From the NCBI GenBank assembly GCA_023429375.1, contig JAEYVY010000018.1, positions 1 to 55,981 on the forward strand: a stretch of 55,981 nucleotides of DNA. Reading direction: 5' to 3'. Positions within the stretch are counted from its first letter, which is position 1, and the number at the start of each line of letters is the position of its first letter. The translations under genes and the position numbers were made by a program. Shown here in pieces: positions 27,795-37,368 of the stretch. The notes under the pieces are model-generated. The model ran no database searches. It had not been told where the DNA came from and saw only the letters and a program-made list of their open reading frames with translations. Source of the stretch: Bacteroidota bacterium (GTDB lineage Bacteria; Bacteroidota; Bacteroidia; Bacteroidales; Tannerellaceae).

Positions 27795-28643
27795 ATGAAA
27801 ACACATATTTTAAAAAGTCTTACTGCCTTAGCACTTATCAGTTTGCTTCTATACGGATGCAAGACAGAGACAAGAAGTTCTTCAAAAAATGATATCGCCT
27901 TTGATTCTATTACAGTAGAAAAAGTTTATCATTTATTAGAAAGTCCTGAAAACCCAAATTGCAATTTCCAACTCAAGTTTATTTATCCTAAAAAGATGGG
28001 AAATGAGGGGGTTCTAAAAACTATCCAAGAACAATTTATCAGCAATTATTTCGGAGATAATTACAAAGATCTGACTCCCGAAGATGCCGTTGCCGGATAC
28101 ACGTCAGACTATATTGCTTCCTACAAGGAATTGGAAGATGATTTCAAATTAGAGATGGAACGCAGCCATGGTCAATCGGTTGCCTCCTGGTTCTCCTACT
28201 ATGAAATGTCTCAAAATGAGATAGAATATAATGAAAATGATATACTATCTTATTCAGTAAGCTTCAGTAATTATACGGGTGGGGCTCATGGAGCACATTC
28301 GACTCATTTTTATGTTGTCGACATTAAAACGGGTAAAGAGATTACTGAAGAAGATATATTTATAGAAAATTATCAAGACCAACTAGCACAGGTTCTTGTT
28401 GATAAAATAACAACACTTAATGACGTTCAAGATGCAAAAGAACTTGAAAATATTGGGTTCTTTAGTGTAGACGAGATCTTCCCAAATGGTAATTTCTTGA
28501 TTGACGATACGGGTATAACCTATGCATTCAACGAATACGAGATTGCAGCATACGTTGTAGGCCTCATCGAGGTGCATATCCCGTTTAAGGATATCGATTA
28601 TCTGATTAAGAAGGATAGTCCGATCGCTCATCTTGTTTTTTAA
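27795..28643 (+). CDS. DUF3298 (RsiV-like) lipoprotein
   Basis: A 282-aa lipoprotein: signal 1-21, lipidated C22 in LLLYGC. The body has the DUF4163/DUF3298 architecture seen in RsiV and PdaC relatives. The sequence YSVSFSNYTGGAHGAHSTHF carries the family's GGAHG signature, and the C-terminal domain follows. RsiV binds lysozyme as an anti-sigma factor, but this copy has no membrane or sigma-binding N-terminal domain, so that role should not be carried over. I chose ATG 27795 over the upstream in-frame start because a signal peptide and a promoter box point to it. It heads a rightward operon (9 bp to rsmG). Confidence 0.8.
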   Translation: MKTHILKSLTALALISLLLYGCKTETRSSSKNDIAFDSITVEKVYHLLESPENPNCNFQLKFIYPKKMGNEGVLKTIQEQFISNYFGDNYKDLTPEDAVAGYTSDYIASYKELEDDFKLEMERSHGQSVASWFSYYEMSQNEIEYNENDILSYSVSFSNYTGGAHGAHSTHFYVVDIKTGKEITEEDIFIENYQDQLAQVLVDKITTLNDVQDAKELENIGFFSVDEIFPNGNFLIDDTGITYAFNEYEIAAYVVGLIEVHIPFKDIDYLIKKDSPIAHLVF

Positions 28644-28651
28644 TTCAATTT

Positions 28652-29272
28652 ATGCAGATAATACAGAAATATTTTACTGATCTCACAGAAAAGCAGATAC
28701 AGCAATTTGCTGCGCTGGACGATTTATATAAAGATTGGAACGCCAAGATCAACGTGATCTCACGTAAGGATATAGAGAACCTATATCCTCATCATGTGCT
28801 CCACTCATTAGGTATTGCCCATATGCTTCGCTTTAAGCCCGGATCAACCGTAATGGATATCGGAACCGGTGGTGGCTTTCCTGGCATTCCTCTTGCCATA
28901 ATGTTTCCTGAGGTTCAATTTCTTTTGATCGATAGTATTGGTAAAAAAATCAAAGTAGGACAAGCGGTTGCCGAAGCAATTGGTTTGGAAAACATAAGTT
29001 TCCGTCATTGTCGCGGAGAAGAGGAAAAAGGAAAGTTCGACTTCGTTGTAAGCCGAGCCGTTATGCCTCTTGCCGATTTGGTTAAAATTGTCAAGAAAAA
29101 TATTGCGGTCGAACAGAAGAATGCCCTACCCAACGGACTGATTTGTCTCAAAGGAGGCGAACTGCAACATGAAATACTTCCTTTCAAAAATACCGCTGTG
29201 ACTATCGATTTAAAAACATATTTCAAAGAAGAATTCTTTTTAACTAAAAAAGTAGTGTACGTACCATTATGA
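28652..29272 (+). CDS. rsmG: 16S rRNA (guanine527-N7)-methyltransferase RsmG
   Basis: It methylates G527 of 16S rRNA using S-adenosylmethionine; loss gives low-level streptomycin resistance in other bacteria. At 206 aa the length is right. The SAM-binding motif VMDIGTGGGFPGIPLAI starts at residue 68, and DFVVSRAVMPL is the family's signature downstream. It overlaps the next gene by 4 bp (ATGA), which indicates translational coupling. Confidence 0.95.
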   Translation: MQIIQKYFTDLTEKQIQQFAALDDLYKDWNAKINVISRKDIENLYPHHVLHSLGIAHMLRFKPGSTVMDIGTGGGFPGIPLAIMFPEVQFLLIDSIGKKIKVGQAVAEAIGLENISFRHCRGEEEKGKFDFVVSRAVMPLADLVKIVKKNIAVEQKNALPNGLICLKGGELQHEILPFKNTAVTIDLKTYFKEEFFLTKKVVYVPL

Positions 29273-29907
29273 TAACAATCAAGTCTTTCGAATTCAATTA
29301 TTTCGCTGAGAATAGCTATTTACTTCACGATGAAACAAAAGAAGCGGTATTAATTGACTGTGGTGCATGCAGAAAAGAAGAGGAAGAAGAGTTGGTCTCC
29401 TATATTTCGGAAAATGGACTGACACTAAAACATTTGTTGTGTACACACTTACATCTGGATCATGTATTCGGAAACGATTTCATATATAAAACCTACGGTC
29501 TGCGCCCTCAAGCTCATAAATCAGAGGTAGAAAAACTACCATCTCCTGCCGAACAAGGTAATTTATTTGGCATAAAGACACCTGTAGAACCGGTACAGGT
29601 TGACCATTATCTCGTAGGTAACGAAGTGATAAAATTCGGAAATTCTGAATTAATTGCACTTCTCGTACCAGGACATTCACCTGGCAGCCTCTCCTTTTAT
29701 AACCAAAAAGAAAAATTTGTTATTACAGGTGATGCTCTATTTTGCGGAAGCATTGGACGGACCGACCTATGGGGCGGCAACCAGGAAGTGCTGATTGCAG
29801 CAATAAAAGACAAACTGCTTACTTTGCCTGATGAAACGATAGTTTATCCGGGACACGGGCCTTCAAGCAGTATCATTGAAGAAAAATACAATAATCCATT
29901 CTTATAA
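29269..29907 (+). CDS. MBL-fold metallo-hydrolase (glyoxalase II-like)
   Basis: A 212-aa cytoplasmic hydrolase of the metallo-beta-lactamase fold. The metal site H60-x-H62-x-D64-H65 is in CTHLHLDHVFG, the third ligand region is GHSPGSLSFY, D is in ITGDALFCG, and the last ligand is in VYPGHGPSS. This layout resembles hydroxyacylglutathione/thioester hydrolases of the GloB-like group. The actual substrate is unclear because these bacteria generally do not use glutathione. It is coupled to rsmG and followed 11 bp later by gcvP. Confidence 0.9.
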   Translation: MITIKSFEFNYFAENSYLLHDETKEAVLIDCGACRKEEEEELVSYISENGLTLKHLLCTHLHLDHVFGNDFIYKTYGLRPQAHKSEVEKLPSPAEQGNLFGIKTPVEPVQVDHYLVGNEVIKFGNSELIALLVPGHSPGSLSFYNQKEKFVITGDALFCGSIGRTDLWGGNQEVLIAAIKDKLLTLPDETIVYPGHGPSSSIIEEKYNNPFL

Positions 29908-29918
29908 ATAATCTGAAT

Positions 29919-32768
29919 ATGGACACAAATAAGTTTGTTAATCGCCACATCGGAATATCATCCGTAGACATCCAAGAGATGTTAAAAACAGTCGGAACAT
30001 CGTCACTTGATGAGTTGATCGATCAGACAATTCCGGCTAATATCCGCTTAAAAGAACCGCTAAATCTTCCTGAAGCCATGACTGAAAGAGAATTGGCGGA
30101 GCACTTAGCTGAATTGGGTTCAAAAAATGAAGTATTTACTTCTTATATAGGTTTAGGATGGTATGATACTATCTGCCCAGCGCCAATTCAACGAAATGTA
30201 TTGGAGAATCCGGTTTGGTATACTTCCTATACGCCTTATCAGGCTGAAATTTCTCAAGGAAGATTAGAGGCGTTAATGAACTTCCAAACGATGGTGAGCG
30301 AATTGACCGGTTTGCCGTTAACAAACTGTTCGCTTCTGGATGAGGCTACTGCCGGAGCAGAAGCAGCATCTATGTTTTATGCAACAAGAAACCGTGCTCA
30401 GGTGAAGGCCGAAGCCAACGTTTTGTTTGTCGACGAAAATGTATTCCCTTCTACCCTTGCCGTTATTCATACAAGAATGAAACCGCAAGGAATTGAAGTG
30501 GTTACAGGAAATTATAAAACATTCGACTTTAGTGAAAAGGTATTTGCTGCAATCGTTCAATTCCCGAACAGCAACGGTTCTATTGAAGACTATACTTCAT
30601 TCGTAGCCGATGTAAATGCGAAAGGTATCCGTGTAGCCGTAGCTGCCGACCTGCTCAGCCTTGTACTTCTTACTCCTCCGGGTGAATGGGGTGCCGATGT
30701 GGTATTCGGCACAACACAACGCTTTGGTATTCCTATGTTCTACGGCGGACCATCTGCTGCTTATTTCGCTACAAAAGATGAATACAAGCGTAATATACCG
30801 GGTCGTATAATTGGTATTTCAAAAGATGCTTACGGTCATCAGGCTTTCCGTTTAGCATTGCAAACACGTGAGCAACATATCAAACGCGAAAAAGCAACCT
30901 CAAATATTTGTACGGCACAGGCTCTTTTAGCAACTATGGCCGGTTTCTATGCCGTATATCATGGTGCTGAAGGATTACGTAACATCGCCGAACGTATTCA
31001 CTCATACGCAGGATTCCTAGCTACAGAACTTGAAAAACTTGGCTATCAACAGTTAAACAAAAACTTCTTTGACACCTTAAAAGTGAAGTTACCTGTTGGA
31101 GCATCCCTCGATGTATTGCGTGAAATTGCGCTCGAATGTAAAGTAAACCTACGTTATGGTGATGGCGAAATGGTTTATATCAGCTTAGACGAAACAACTA
31201 TGCCAACCGATTTGGGCGTGTTGCTATATATTTTCTCCGGAGCTATTGGCAAGGATCATACATTAGATCAGGAAGTAGAAACTAAGAAATATTTCGATCC
31301 TAAGTTTACACGTCAATCTGATTTCTTGCAAGAAGATGTATTCAAGAAATACCATACGGAAACTGAATTGATGCGTTATATCACCCGACTTGGAAGACGT
31401 GATATTTCGTTGGCTCATTCCATGATTTCATTGGGATCATGTACAATGAAACTGAACCCGGCCTCTTCGTTACTTACGTTGAGTAACAGTCAATTCCAAA
31501 ACATACACCCGTATGCACCGGAAGATCAGGTTGAAGGATATACAGAACTTATCGAAAATCTGAGTTCATACCTACAAGAAATTACCGGATTTGCCGGATG
31601 TAGCTTGCAGCCAAACTCAGGAGCATCTGGCGAATATGCCGGACTTCGCGTTATCCGCGCTTATTTGGAAAGTATCGGACAAGGTCACAGAGATATTGTG
31701 CTTCTTCCTTCATCAGCTCACGGAACGAATCCTGCCAGTGCCGTTCAATGCGGTTATTCGACAGTGACTGTCAACTGCGATGAAAATGGTAATATCGATT
31801 TGGCAGATTTCCGTGCCAAAGCAGAAGCAAACAAAGACCGTCTGGCTGCAACCATGATTACTTATCCATCTACTCACGGTATTTTTGAAGTTGATATCAA
31901 AGAAATGTGTGATATCGTTCACGCATGTGGTGGTCAAGTATATATGGATGGTGCGAACATGAACGCTCAGGTAGGTTTAACCAATCCGGGAACAATCGGA
32001 GCCGACGTATGTCACCTTAACCTGCATAAAACATTTGCTATCCCTCACGGAGGCGGTGGTCCTGGTGTAGGTCCGATCTGCGTAGCCTCTCATTTGGCTC
32101 CTTTCTTACCTTCTCACCCAGTAGTATGGGGCAATGAAACAAACACTGTTTCAGCAGCACCTTACGGAAGCGCAGGAATATTGCCTATTACTTATTCCTA
32201 CATCCGCTTGTTGGGTACAGAAGGATTGACAATGGCTACAAAGGTGGCTATTCTGAACGCCAACTATTTGGCTAACAAATTAAAAGACACGTATGGTATT
32301 GTCTACACAGGAGCTACCGGTCGAGTTGGTCATGAATTAATTCTGGAATGCCGCAAGTTGAAAGAAACTTCAGGTATCGACGAAGGTGATATTGCCAAAC
32401 GATTGATGGACTTCGGTTACCATGCTCCTACCCTTTCATTCCCGGTACACGGCACATTGATGATCGAACCTACCGAAAGTGAAAGCAAAGCAGAATTAGA
32501 TCGTTTCCTTGAAGTATTAGACTGTATCTGGAAAGAGATCAAAGAAGTAGAAGAAGGAAAAGCAGACAAGACAGACAATGTTTTGAAGAATGCTCCACAC
32601 CCTGAATATGAAGTAACTGCAGATGAATGGAATCACTCCTACCCAAGAAGCAAGGCTGCATTCCCGCTAGAATGGTTGCACGACTGCAAATTCTGGCTGA
32701 ACGTTGCCCGTGTAGATAATGCTTATGGAGATAGAAATTTGATTCCAACCCTCTGCGCATGTCAATAA
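29919..32768 (+). CDS. gcvP: Glycine dehydrogenase (decarboxylating), P-protein
   Basis: This is the P-protein of the glycine cleavage system. It decarboxylates glycine and transfers the aminomethyl group to lipoylated H-protein. At 949 aa it is the fused single-chain form. The N-terminal half starts FVNRHIGISSVDIQEML, and the C-terminal catalytic half carries the PLP lysine K704 in NLHKTFAIPHGGGGPGVG. The T- and H-proteins are not in this window. The gene continues the rsmG operon and is followed after 10 bp by the GH-like lipoprotein. Confidence 0.97.
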   Translation: MDTNKFVNRHIGISSVDIQEMLKTVGTSSLDELIDQTIPANIRLKEPLNLPEAMTERELAEHLAELGSKNEVFTSYIGLGWYDTICPAPIQRNVLENPVWYTSYTPYQAEISQGRLEALMNFQTMVSELTGLPLTNCSLLDEATAGAEAASMFYATRNRAQVKAEANVLFVDENVFPSTLAVIHTRMKPQGIEVVTGNYKTFDFSEKVFAAIVQFPNSNGSIEDYTSFVADVNAKGIRVAVAADLLSLVLLTPPGEWGADVVFGTTQRFGIPMFYGGPSAAYFATKDEYKRNIPGRIIGISKDAYGHQAFRLALQTREQHIKREKATSNICTAQALLATMAGFYAVYHGAEGLRNIAERIHSYAGFLATELEKLGYQQLNKNFFDTLKVKLPVGASLDVLREIALECKVNLRYGDGEMVYISLDETTMPTDLGVLLYIFSGAIGKDHTLDQEVETKKYFDPKFTRQSDFLQEDVFKKYHTETELMRYITRLGRRDISLAHSMISLGSCTMKLNPASSLLTLSNSQFQNIHPYAPEDQVEGYTELIENLSSYLQEITGFAGCSLQPNSGASGEYAGLRVIRAYLESIGQGHRDIVLLPSSAHGTNPASAVQCGYSTVTVNCDENGNIDLADFRAKAEANKDRLAATMITYPSTHGIFEVDIKEMCDIVHACGGQVYMDGANMNAQVGLTNPGTIGADVCHLNLHKTFAIPHGGGGPGVGPICVASHLAPFLPSHPVVWGNETNTVSAAPYGSAGILPITYSYIRLLGTEGLTMATKVAILNANYLANKLKDTYGIVYTGATGRVGHELILECRKLKETSGIDEGDIAKRLMDFGYHAPTLSFPVHGTLMIEPTESESKAELDRFLEVLDCIWKEIKEVEEGKADKTDNVLKNAPHPEYEVTADEWNHSYPRSKAAFPLEWLHDCKFWLNVARVDNAYGDRNLIPTLCACQ

Positions 32769-32778
32769 ATAAGTGTTT

Positions 32779-33891
32779 ATGATAAATTTCAAAACTGGTA
32801 TTCTTGCCGCAGTTTGCTGTCTCTTGATAGCCTGCGGCAATAATCAGCCCACAAAAGTAAAAGCTTACGGTTGGCAGGGAGAAGGTGGTAACACTACTGA
32901 ACAAACCCTGCAAGAGGATTTCGGCAAATGGAAATCTCATGGAATAGACGGTATCTGTTATAATGCCGGACATGACATTGAGAAACATCGTCGTGCAGCA
33001 AAAGTTGCCAAAACCAACAACATGGAATACCATGCTTGGATACCGGCCATGCTGCAAGGAGGAATGGATTCCACGCTCTATGCCGTAAACCGTCTTGGTC
33101 AATCGGCCTATGACACACAGGCTTATGTGTCATACTATAAATTCCTTTGCCCCAACCACGAAGAAGTATATGAGTTTCTATCTTCCTTGTACGGCAGTGT
33201 AGCCGACATTCCCGAGGTAGACTATATCCACTTGGATTATATCCGTTTTGTAGATGTAATCCTTGCACGCGGATTGTGGGATAAGTATGGACTGGTCATG
33301 AACGAAGAATATCCGGTTGCCGATTATTGCTACTGCGACAAATGCGTAGCTGATTTTAAGGCAGCTACAGGCATCGACATCAAGTCTATTGAAGACCCAT
33401 CAACCTGTCCGGAATGGGCACAGTTCAGATGTGACCTAATTACCCGTTTAGTCAATCGCATTACAGACGACATTCATGCCAAAGGAAAGAAAGTCAGTGC
33501 AGCTGTATTCCCCGGACCTGATTCGTATGCGAGAAAGATGGTGAGACAAGAATGGAACAAATGGAATATCGATGCATTCTTCCCAATGAATTATAACGAT
33601 TTCTATTTGGAAGGACCGGAATGGGTAGGCCAAATTACAAAAGAAGAAGTTGACGCTGTCAACGGAAAAGCGCCTGTCTACAGTGGTCTGTTTATCTGTC
33701 ATGACTGGCTACGCAAAGCCGAAATTGAAGATCCCGAAGGTCATGGCCTCCTACCTTCTGAGATAGAGACAGCTATCCGCACCTCTATGGAAAGTGGAGC
33801 TTCAGGTGTATGCCTGTTCACGCCTCATAGCATGACGGACAAACATTGGGTTCAATTCGAAAAAGCAATCCACCATAATTATTCCAAGTAA
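32779..33891 (+). CDS. Glycoside-hydrolase-like (GHL10-type) lipoprotein
   Basis: A 370-aa exported lipoprotein with lipobox LLIAC (C19). The fold looks like a TIM-barrel of the uncharacterised GHL10/DUF-type glycosidase relatives: it starts KAYGWQGEGG, contains YIHLDYIRFVDV (about 155-165), where the acidic residue follows H-L-D, and later VSAAVFPGPDS and DAFFPMNYND. Catalytic acids cannot be assigned with certainty. I used ATG 32779 (MINFKTG); an upstream GTG at 32773 is unlikely to be used. It is the last gene of the operon, which is odd for a surface enzyme behind gcvP, and is closed by a terminator. Confidence 0.75.
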   Translation: MINFKTGILAAVCCLLIACGNNQPTKVKAYGWQGEGGNTTEQTLQEDFGKWKSHGIDGICYNAGHDIEKHRRAAKVAKTNNMEYHAWIPAMLQGGMDSTLYAVNRLGQSAYDTQAYVSYYKFLCPNHEEVYEFLSSLYGSVADIPEVDYIHLDYIRFVDVILARGLWDKYGLVMNEEYPVADYCYCDKCVADFKAATGIDIKSIEDPSTCPEWAQFRCDLITRLVNRITDDIHAKGKKVSAAVFPGPDSYARKMVRQEWNKWNIDAFFPMNYNDFYLEGPEWVGQITKEEVDAVNGKAPVYSGLFICHDWLRKAEIEDPEGHGLLPSEIETAIRTSMESGASGVCLFTPHSMTDKHWVQFEKAIHHNYSK

Positions 33892-33914
33892 TTAGTTGGA
33901 ATATCAGAATAGTG

Positions 33915-33944
33915 AAGCTCCGGAAAATTCCGGAGCTTTTTTTA
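33915..33944 (+). terminator. Terminator of the rsmG-gcvP operon
   Basis: AAGCTCCGGAA (33915-33925) pairs with TTCCGGAGCTT (33928-33938), followed by a run of seven T. Confidence 0.9.
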
Positions 33945-34145
33945 TTTCCTTCAGCAGGGTGAGGCAAGTATAGAAAACAAAATATAATGCCTAAATTGCA
34001 TGGGATGCAGTAAAATTTAATAATACACTTGAATGAATAATCTAGCAATAGGGGATTTCGCTATTTTTGTCTCTTAAGTCTTGCAAACCTTGGGTATTAC
34101 AAGCCACGAAAGCATCTTGATAATATATTCACCTAATAGCTATTT

Positions 34146-35501
34146 ATGAAACGATTCACTTTATTATTCCTGTTATTTATCTGCAGTCAGAACCTCAACG
34201 GTCAGCAGATAACTACACCATCTACAGCATTGACTGCTTATTTAAACAATAACGATGCAACGCAAGCATGGGAAGTGCATGATACTTATCCTTTAGGTCA
34301 GTCAACCGTCTATTCTTTATTCTTCATTTCTCAAAAATGGCAGGGTATATTATGGAAGCATGAACTGCTAATTTTTGTTCCGAATGAAATCAAACACGAC
34401 GGTGCCCTGCTATTCATCACGGGCAGTGCCGTAGAAAACGGGTTACCGAAATACTCAAAAAAAGACGACGGAACTTCGCAGATTATGGAACAATTAGCAC
34501 AACAAAACAAAGCTGTCGTAGCAGTGTTAAGGCAAGTACCCAACCAGCCACTTTATGATGGGTTAATAGAAGATGCCTTAATCTCTTATACCCTGAATGA
34601 ATTCAAGAAAAGCAAAGATTATTCCTGGCCCTTGTTATTCCCTATGGTGAAGAGTGCCATTAAAGCGATGGATGTAGTACAGGAATTCTCATCGGTTAAG
34701 TTGAAAAAAGAAACCACGCGTTTTCTAGTTTCCGGAGCCTCAAAACGAGGATGGACTACCTGGCTAACCGGTGCGAGCCAAGACCCTCGTGTTGTCGCTA
34801 TTGCACCTATGGTTATAGATATGTTGAATATGCCGGTTACGCTGGACTATCAGAAGCAGCTTTATAATGAATACAGTGAAGAGATTAATGATTACGTCAA
34901 TCTGGAAATTCCGCAAGCCATTCATAGCGAGTTCGGCAGTGCAGTGGTTCAGATGATTGACCCATACTCTTACCGCGACAAACTAACGGTTCCCAAGCTA
35001 ATACTTATGGGCACCAACGATCCTTATTGGACGCTTGATGCTATCAAACATTATATCAACGAGATACCAGGTAATAATATGCTTCATTATGTTCCCAATG
35101 CCGGCCATGATTTAGGAGATAAAACTCAGGCTTTCGGTGCATTGAATGCGTACTTCTCTTTAATGCTGAATAAGGAAGAATATCCAGTTGCCACATGGAA
35201 TCTGACCGAAAAAGGAAATACGATTCAACTGAATGTAATGGCTCATCCGAGTAATTTGATTGGAGCGAGACTCTGGGAGACCGCTTCAGACACCAGAGAT
35301 TTCCGTAAATCTAAATGGAGTAGTTCCGAGTTGCCATTAAATTCCAAAAACAAATCGGCTATAGCAGTTAAAATCAAAAAGCCACAAAAGGGATACAAAG
35401 GTTTTTATGTCGATTTGATTTATAAAGACCCGAAAGGAGAAAAGTATTCTATCAGTACACGAACTTACGTGTCGGATAAAAAACAAGTCTTTGTGAAATA
35501 A
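34146..35501 (+). CDS. PqaA-like (PhoPQ-activated) alpha/beta hydrolase, exported
   Basis: A 451-aa exported protein with a short signal peptide (LLFLLFICSQNLNG). It matches the PhoPQ-activated pathogenicity-related family, an alpha/beta hydrolase-like group with unknown substrate. The nucleophile elbow is GASKRGW (S near residue 198), and the acid/histidine region is MGTNDPYW followed by PNAGHDLG. The C-terminal third is an all-beta domain (NTIQLNVMAHPSN onward). It stands alone, with gaps on both sides (254 bp before, 224 bp after), so its context gives no role. Confidence 0.85.
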   Translation: MKRFTLLFLLFICSQNLNGQQITTPSTALTAYLNNNDATQAWEVHDTYPLGQSTVYSLFFISQKWQGILWKHELLIFVPNEIKHDGALLFITGSAVENGLPKYSKKDDGTSQIMEQLAQQNKAVVAVLRQVPNQPLYDGLIEDALISYTLNEFKKSKDYSWPLLFPMVKSAIKAMDVVQEFSSVKLKKETTRFLVSGASKRGWTTWLTGASQDPRVVAIAPMVIDMLNMPVTLDYQKQLYNEYSEEINDYVNLEIPQAIHSEFGSAVVQMIDPYSYRDKLTVPKLILMGTNDPYWTLDAIKHYINEIPGNNMLHYVPNAGHDLGDKTQAFGALNAYFSLMLNKEEYPVATWNLTEKGNTIQLNVMAHPSNLIGARLWETASDTRDFRKSKWSSSELPLNSKNKSAIAVKIKKPQKGYKGFYVDLIYKDPKGEKYSISTRTYVSDKKQVFVK

Positions 35502-35585
35502 GTTCAGACACCCCATTTTATGAAAATCGTAAAATAGGGTTAATGACAACTCATGCGTCTATGGGCGTGTATGAGAGTTGAACTG

Positions 35586-35605
35586 AAATGGTAAGAAATG
35601 GTAAG
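35586..35605. repeat. Perfect 10-bp tandem duplication
   Basis: AAATGGTAAG is repeated back to back at 35586-35595 and 35596-35605, between GAGTTG and CAACTC, which can pair as a short stem. It is in the gap between the PqaA-like gene and the POT transporter. No function is apparent. Confidence 0.6.
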
Positions 35606-35725
35606 AGCAACTCTGTTGCTTCGTAATATACAGTAATATAATTAAATACGCAATTTTGAAATAAAATATATTCACTTTTTCTTTGTAAAATAAGGAACTA
35701 GTAATAATGAATATATTTTGCGCAG

Positions 35726-37102
35726 ATGAAACAAAACAAATTAAAATTCAGTCAAGCCTTTTGGGTTGCTAATGTCGTTGAACTCTTTGAACGAGCGGCA
35801 TATTATGGTGTATTTATTGTCATCACACTTTACCTAAGTCGTATTCTTGGGTTCAATGACATTCAAGCAGCTTCCATCGCAGGTATTTTTTCGGCCTGTC
35901 TTTATTTTCTTCCCACATTCGCCGGCGCTTTAGCCGACAAAATCGGTTTTCGCAATTCAATGCTTTTGGCCTTCTTTTTACTTACCTTGGGTTATGGGGG
36001 ATTAGGCCTTTTCCCCACTTGGTTAGAAGCAAGCGGTCTGGTTCAATATGGAATGACCACCACCTTTACCGGACTTTTAGATAGCAATATCAGATACGGT
36101 ATCCTTCCAATCATGGCACTTATCGTCATTGGGGGTTCATTTATCAAAAGCGTTATATCCGGAACGGTAGCAAAGGAAACTACAGAAGAAACAAGAGCAA
36201 AAGGTTTCTCCATTTTCTATTCAATGGTAAACATCGGTGCTTTTTCCGGCAAAACAATCGTCGATCCTTTGCGTAATGCAATGGGTAATCAGGGATTGAT
36301 CACCCTGAATTTCTTTTCTGCTAGCATGACCTTGATCGCACTTATCATGGTGTGGTTTCTATATAAAAGCAACAAACATGCAGGTGAAGGCAAAACCTTT
36401 GCTCAGATATGGAAAGCCTTGGTCAAAGTTTGTGCAAATGCACGTTTGATTATCCTCATCCTTATCATCACCGGTTTCTGGATGGTACAACATCAGTTAT
36501 ACGCAACGATGCCTAAGTATGTGCTTCGTCTGGCCGGCGAAGGAGCTTCTCCTTCTTGGTATGCCAATGTGAATCCTTTGGTTGTTGTGCTGACGGTCAA
36601 TCTGGTCACACAACTCATGCGTAAAAAGTCGGCATTAACGTCGATGACAGTTGGTATGTTCATCATGCCTGTTTCCGCTCTTTGCATGGCCTATGGTAAT
36701 GTATTAGACTTTAATACCCCTATTTTAGGTATGCATCCGGTAGCCTTTATGATGGTAGTAGGTATTGTATTCCAAGGATTGGCCGAAACATTTATTTCGC
36801 CTCGTTTCCTTGAGTTTTTCTCCTTGCAAGCGCCTAAAGGAGAAGAAGGGCTTTACCTCGGTTTCAGCCACCTCCATTCATTCTTCTCTTCTATCTTAGG
36901 ATTCGGACTTTCGGGCTTCCTATTATCAAAATACTGTCCCGATCCGGCATTATTTGCCTCACACGATGAATGGGCAGCAGCAAGCACAAATGCACACTAT
37001 ATCTGGTTCTACTTCGGAGCCATCGCCTTAGTCTCTGCATTCTCATTAATCGTTTACGGAAAGGTAGTCAACCATTTAGATGCAAAGAAAGCGAAAGCTT
37101 AA
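35726..37102 (+). CDS. POT/PTR-family proton-coupled transporter
   Basis: A 458-aa inner-membrane transporter with about 12-14 helices. The N-terminal signature VVELFERAAYYGVFIV corresponds to the E-x-x-E-R motif of proton-coupled oligopeptide transporters, and GFSIFYSMVNIGAF matches the second PTR2 signature. It should import di- or tripeptides, or related nitrogenous solutes, with protons. It is a divergent member, and drug/H+ major facilitators are the other possibility. It has its own terminator downstream. Confidence 0.85.
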   Translation: MKQNKLKFSQAFWVANVVELFERAAYYGVFIVITLYLSRILGFNDIQAASIAGIFSACLYFLPTFAGALADKIGFRNSMLLAFFLLTLGYGGLGLFPTWLEASGLVQYGMTTTFTGLLDSNIRYGILPIMALIVIGGSFIKSVISGTVAKETTEETRAKGFSIFYSMVNIGAFSGKTIVDPLRNAMGNQGLITLNFFSASMTLIALIMVWFLYKSNKHAGEGKTFAQIWKALVKVCANARLIILILIITGFWMVQHQLYATMPKYVLRLAGEGASPSWYANVNPLVVVLTVNLVTQLMRKKSALTSMTVGMFIMPVSALCMAYGNVLDFNTPILGMHPVAFMMVVGIVFQGLAETFISPRFLEFFSLQAPKGEEGLYLGFSHLHSFFSSILGFGLSGFLLSKYCPDPALFASHDEWAAASTNAHYIWFYFGAIALVSAFSLIVYGKVVNHLDAKKAKA

Positions 37103-37129
37103 TGCTTAAGCATTCATTAATACAAGAAT

Positions 37130-37175
37130 TCCCCCTTTACCAGCTTCCAAAAGCAGATAAAGGGGGAGTTTTTAT
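37130..37175 (+). terminator. Terminator of the POT transporter
   Basis: TCCCCCTTTA (37130-37139) pairs with TAAAGGGGGA (37158-37167), with an AGCTT/AAGC inner pair, followed by GTTTTTATTTATT. Confidence 0.85.
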
Positions 37176-37368
37176 TTATTGCATGTATAGATATTAATTC
37201 TCCCCAGGGATAAAAGCAAATTCATCTGCAATCATTTTTACTAGTCTAACTACTTTAAAATCAGCTCTAAAATTTTGCTTCTCTTAATCACTAAAAAACA
37301 CAAAACATGACAAAATGACAGGTGAAATTTTAAGAATTAATTAATAAAAAAAAGCCATTTAACAAATT

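Noticed and set aside
32539..33102. 187-aa antisense reading frame across gcvP and the GH-like gene
   Set aside because: It is the complement of two well-supported genes and has no domain or signal.
35586..35605. Tandem 10-bp repeat as CRISPR or a regulatory array
   Set aside because: Only two units, with no spacers or leader. I report it only as a small duplication.
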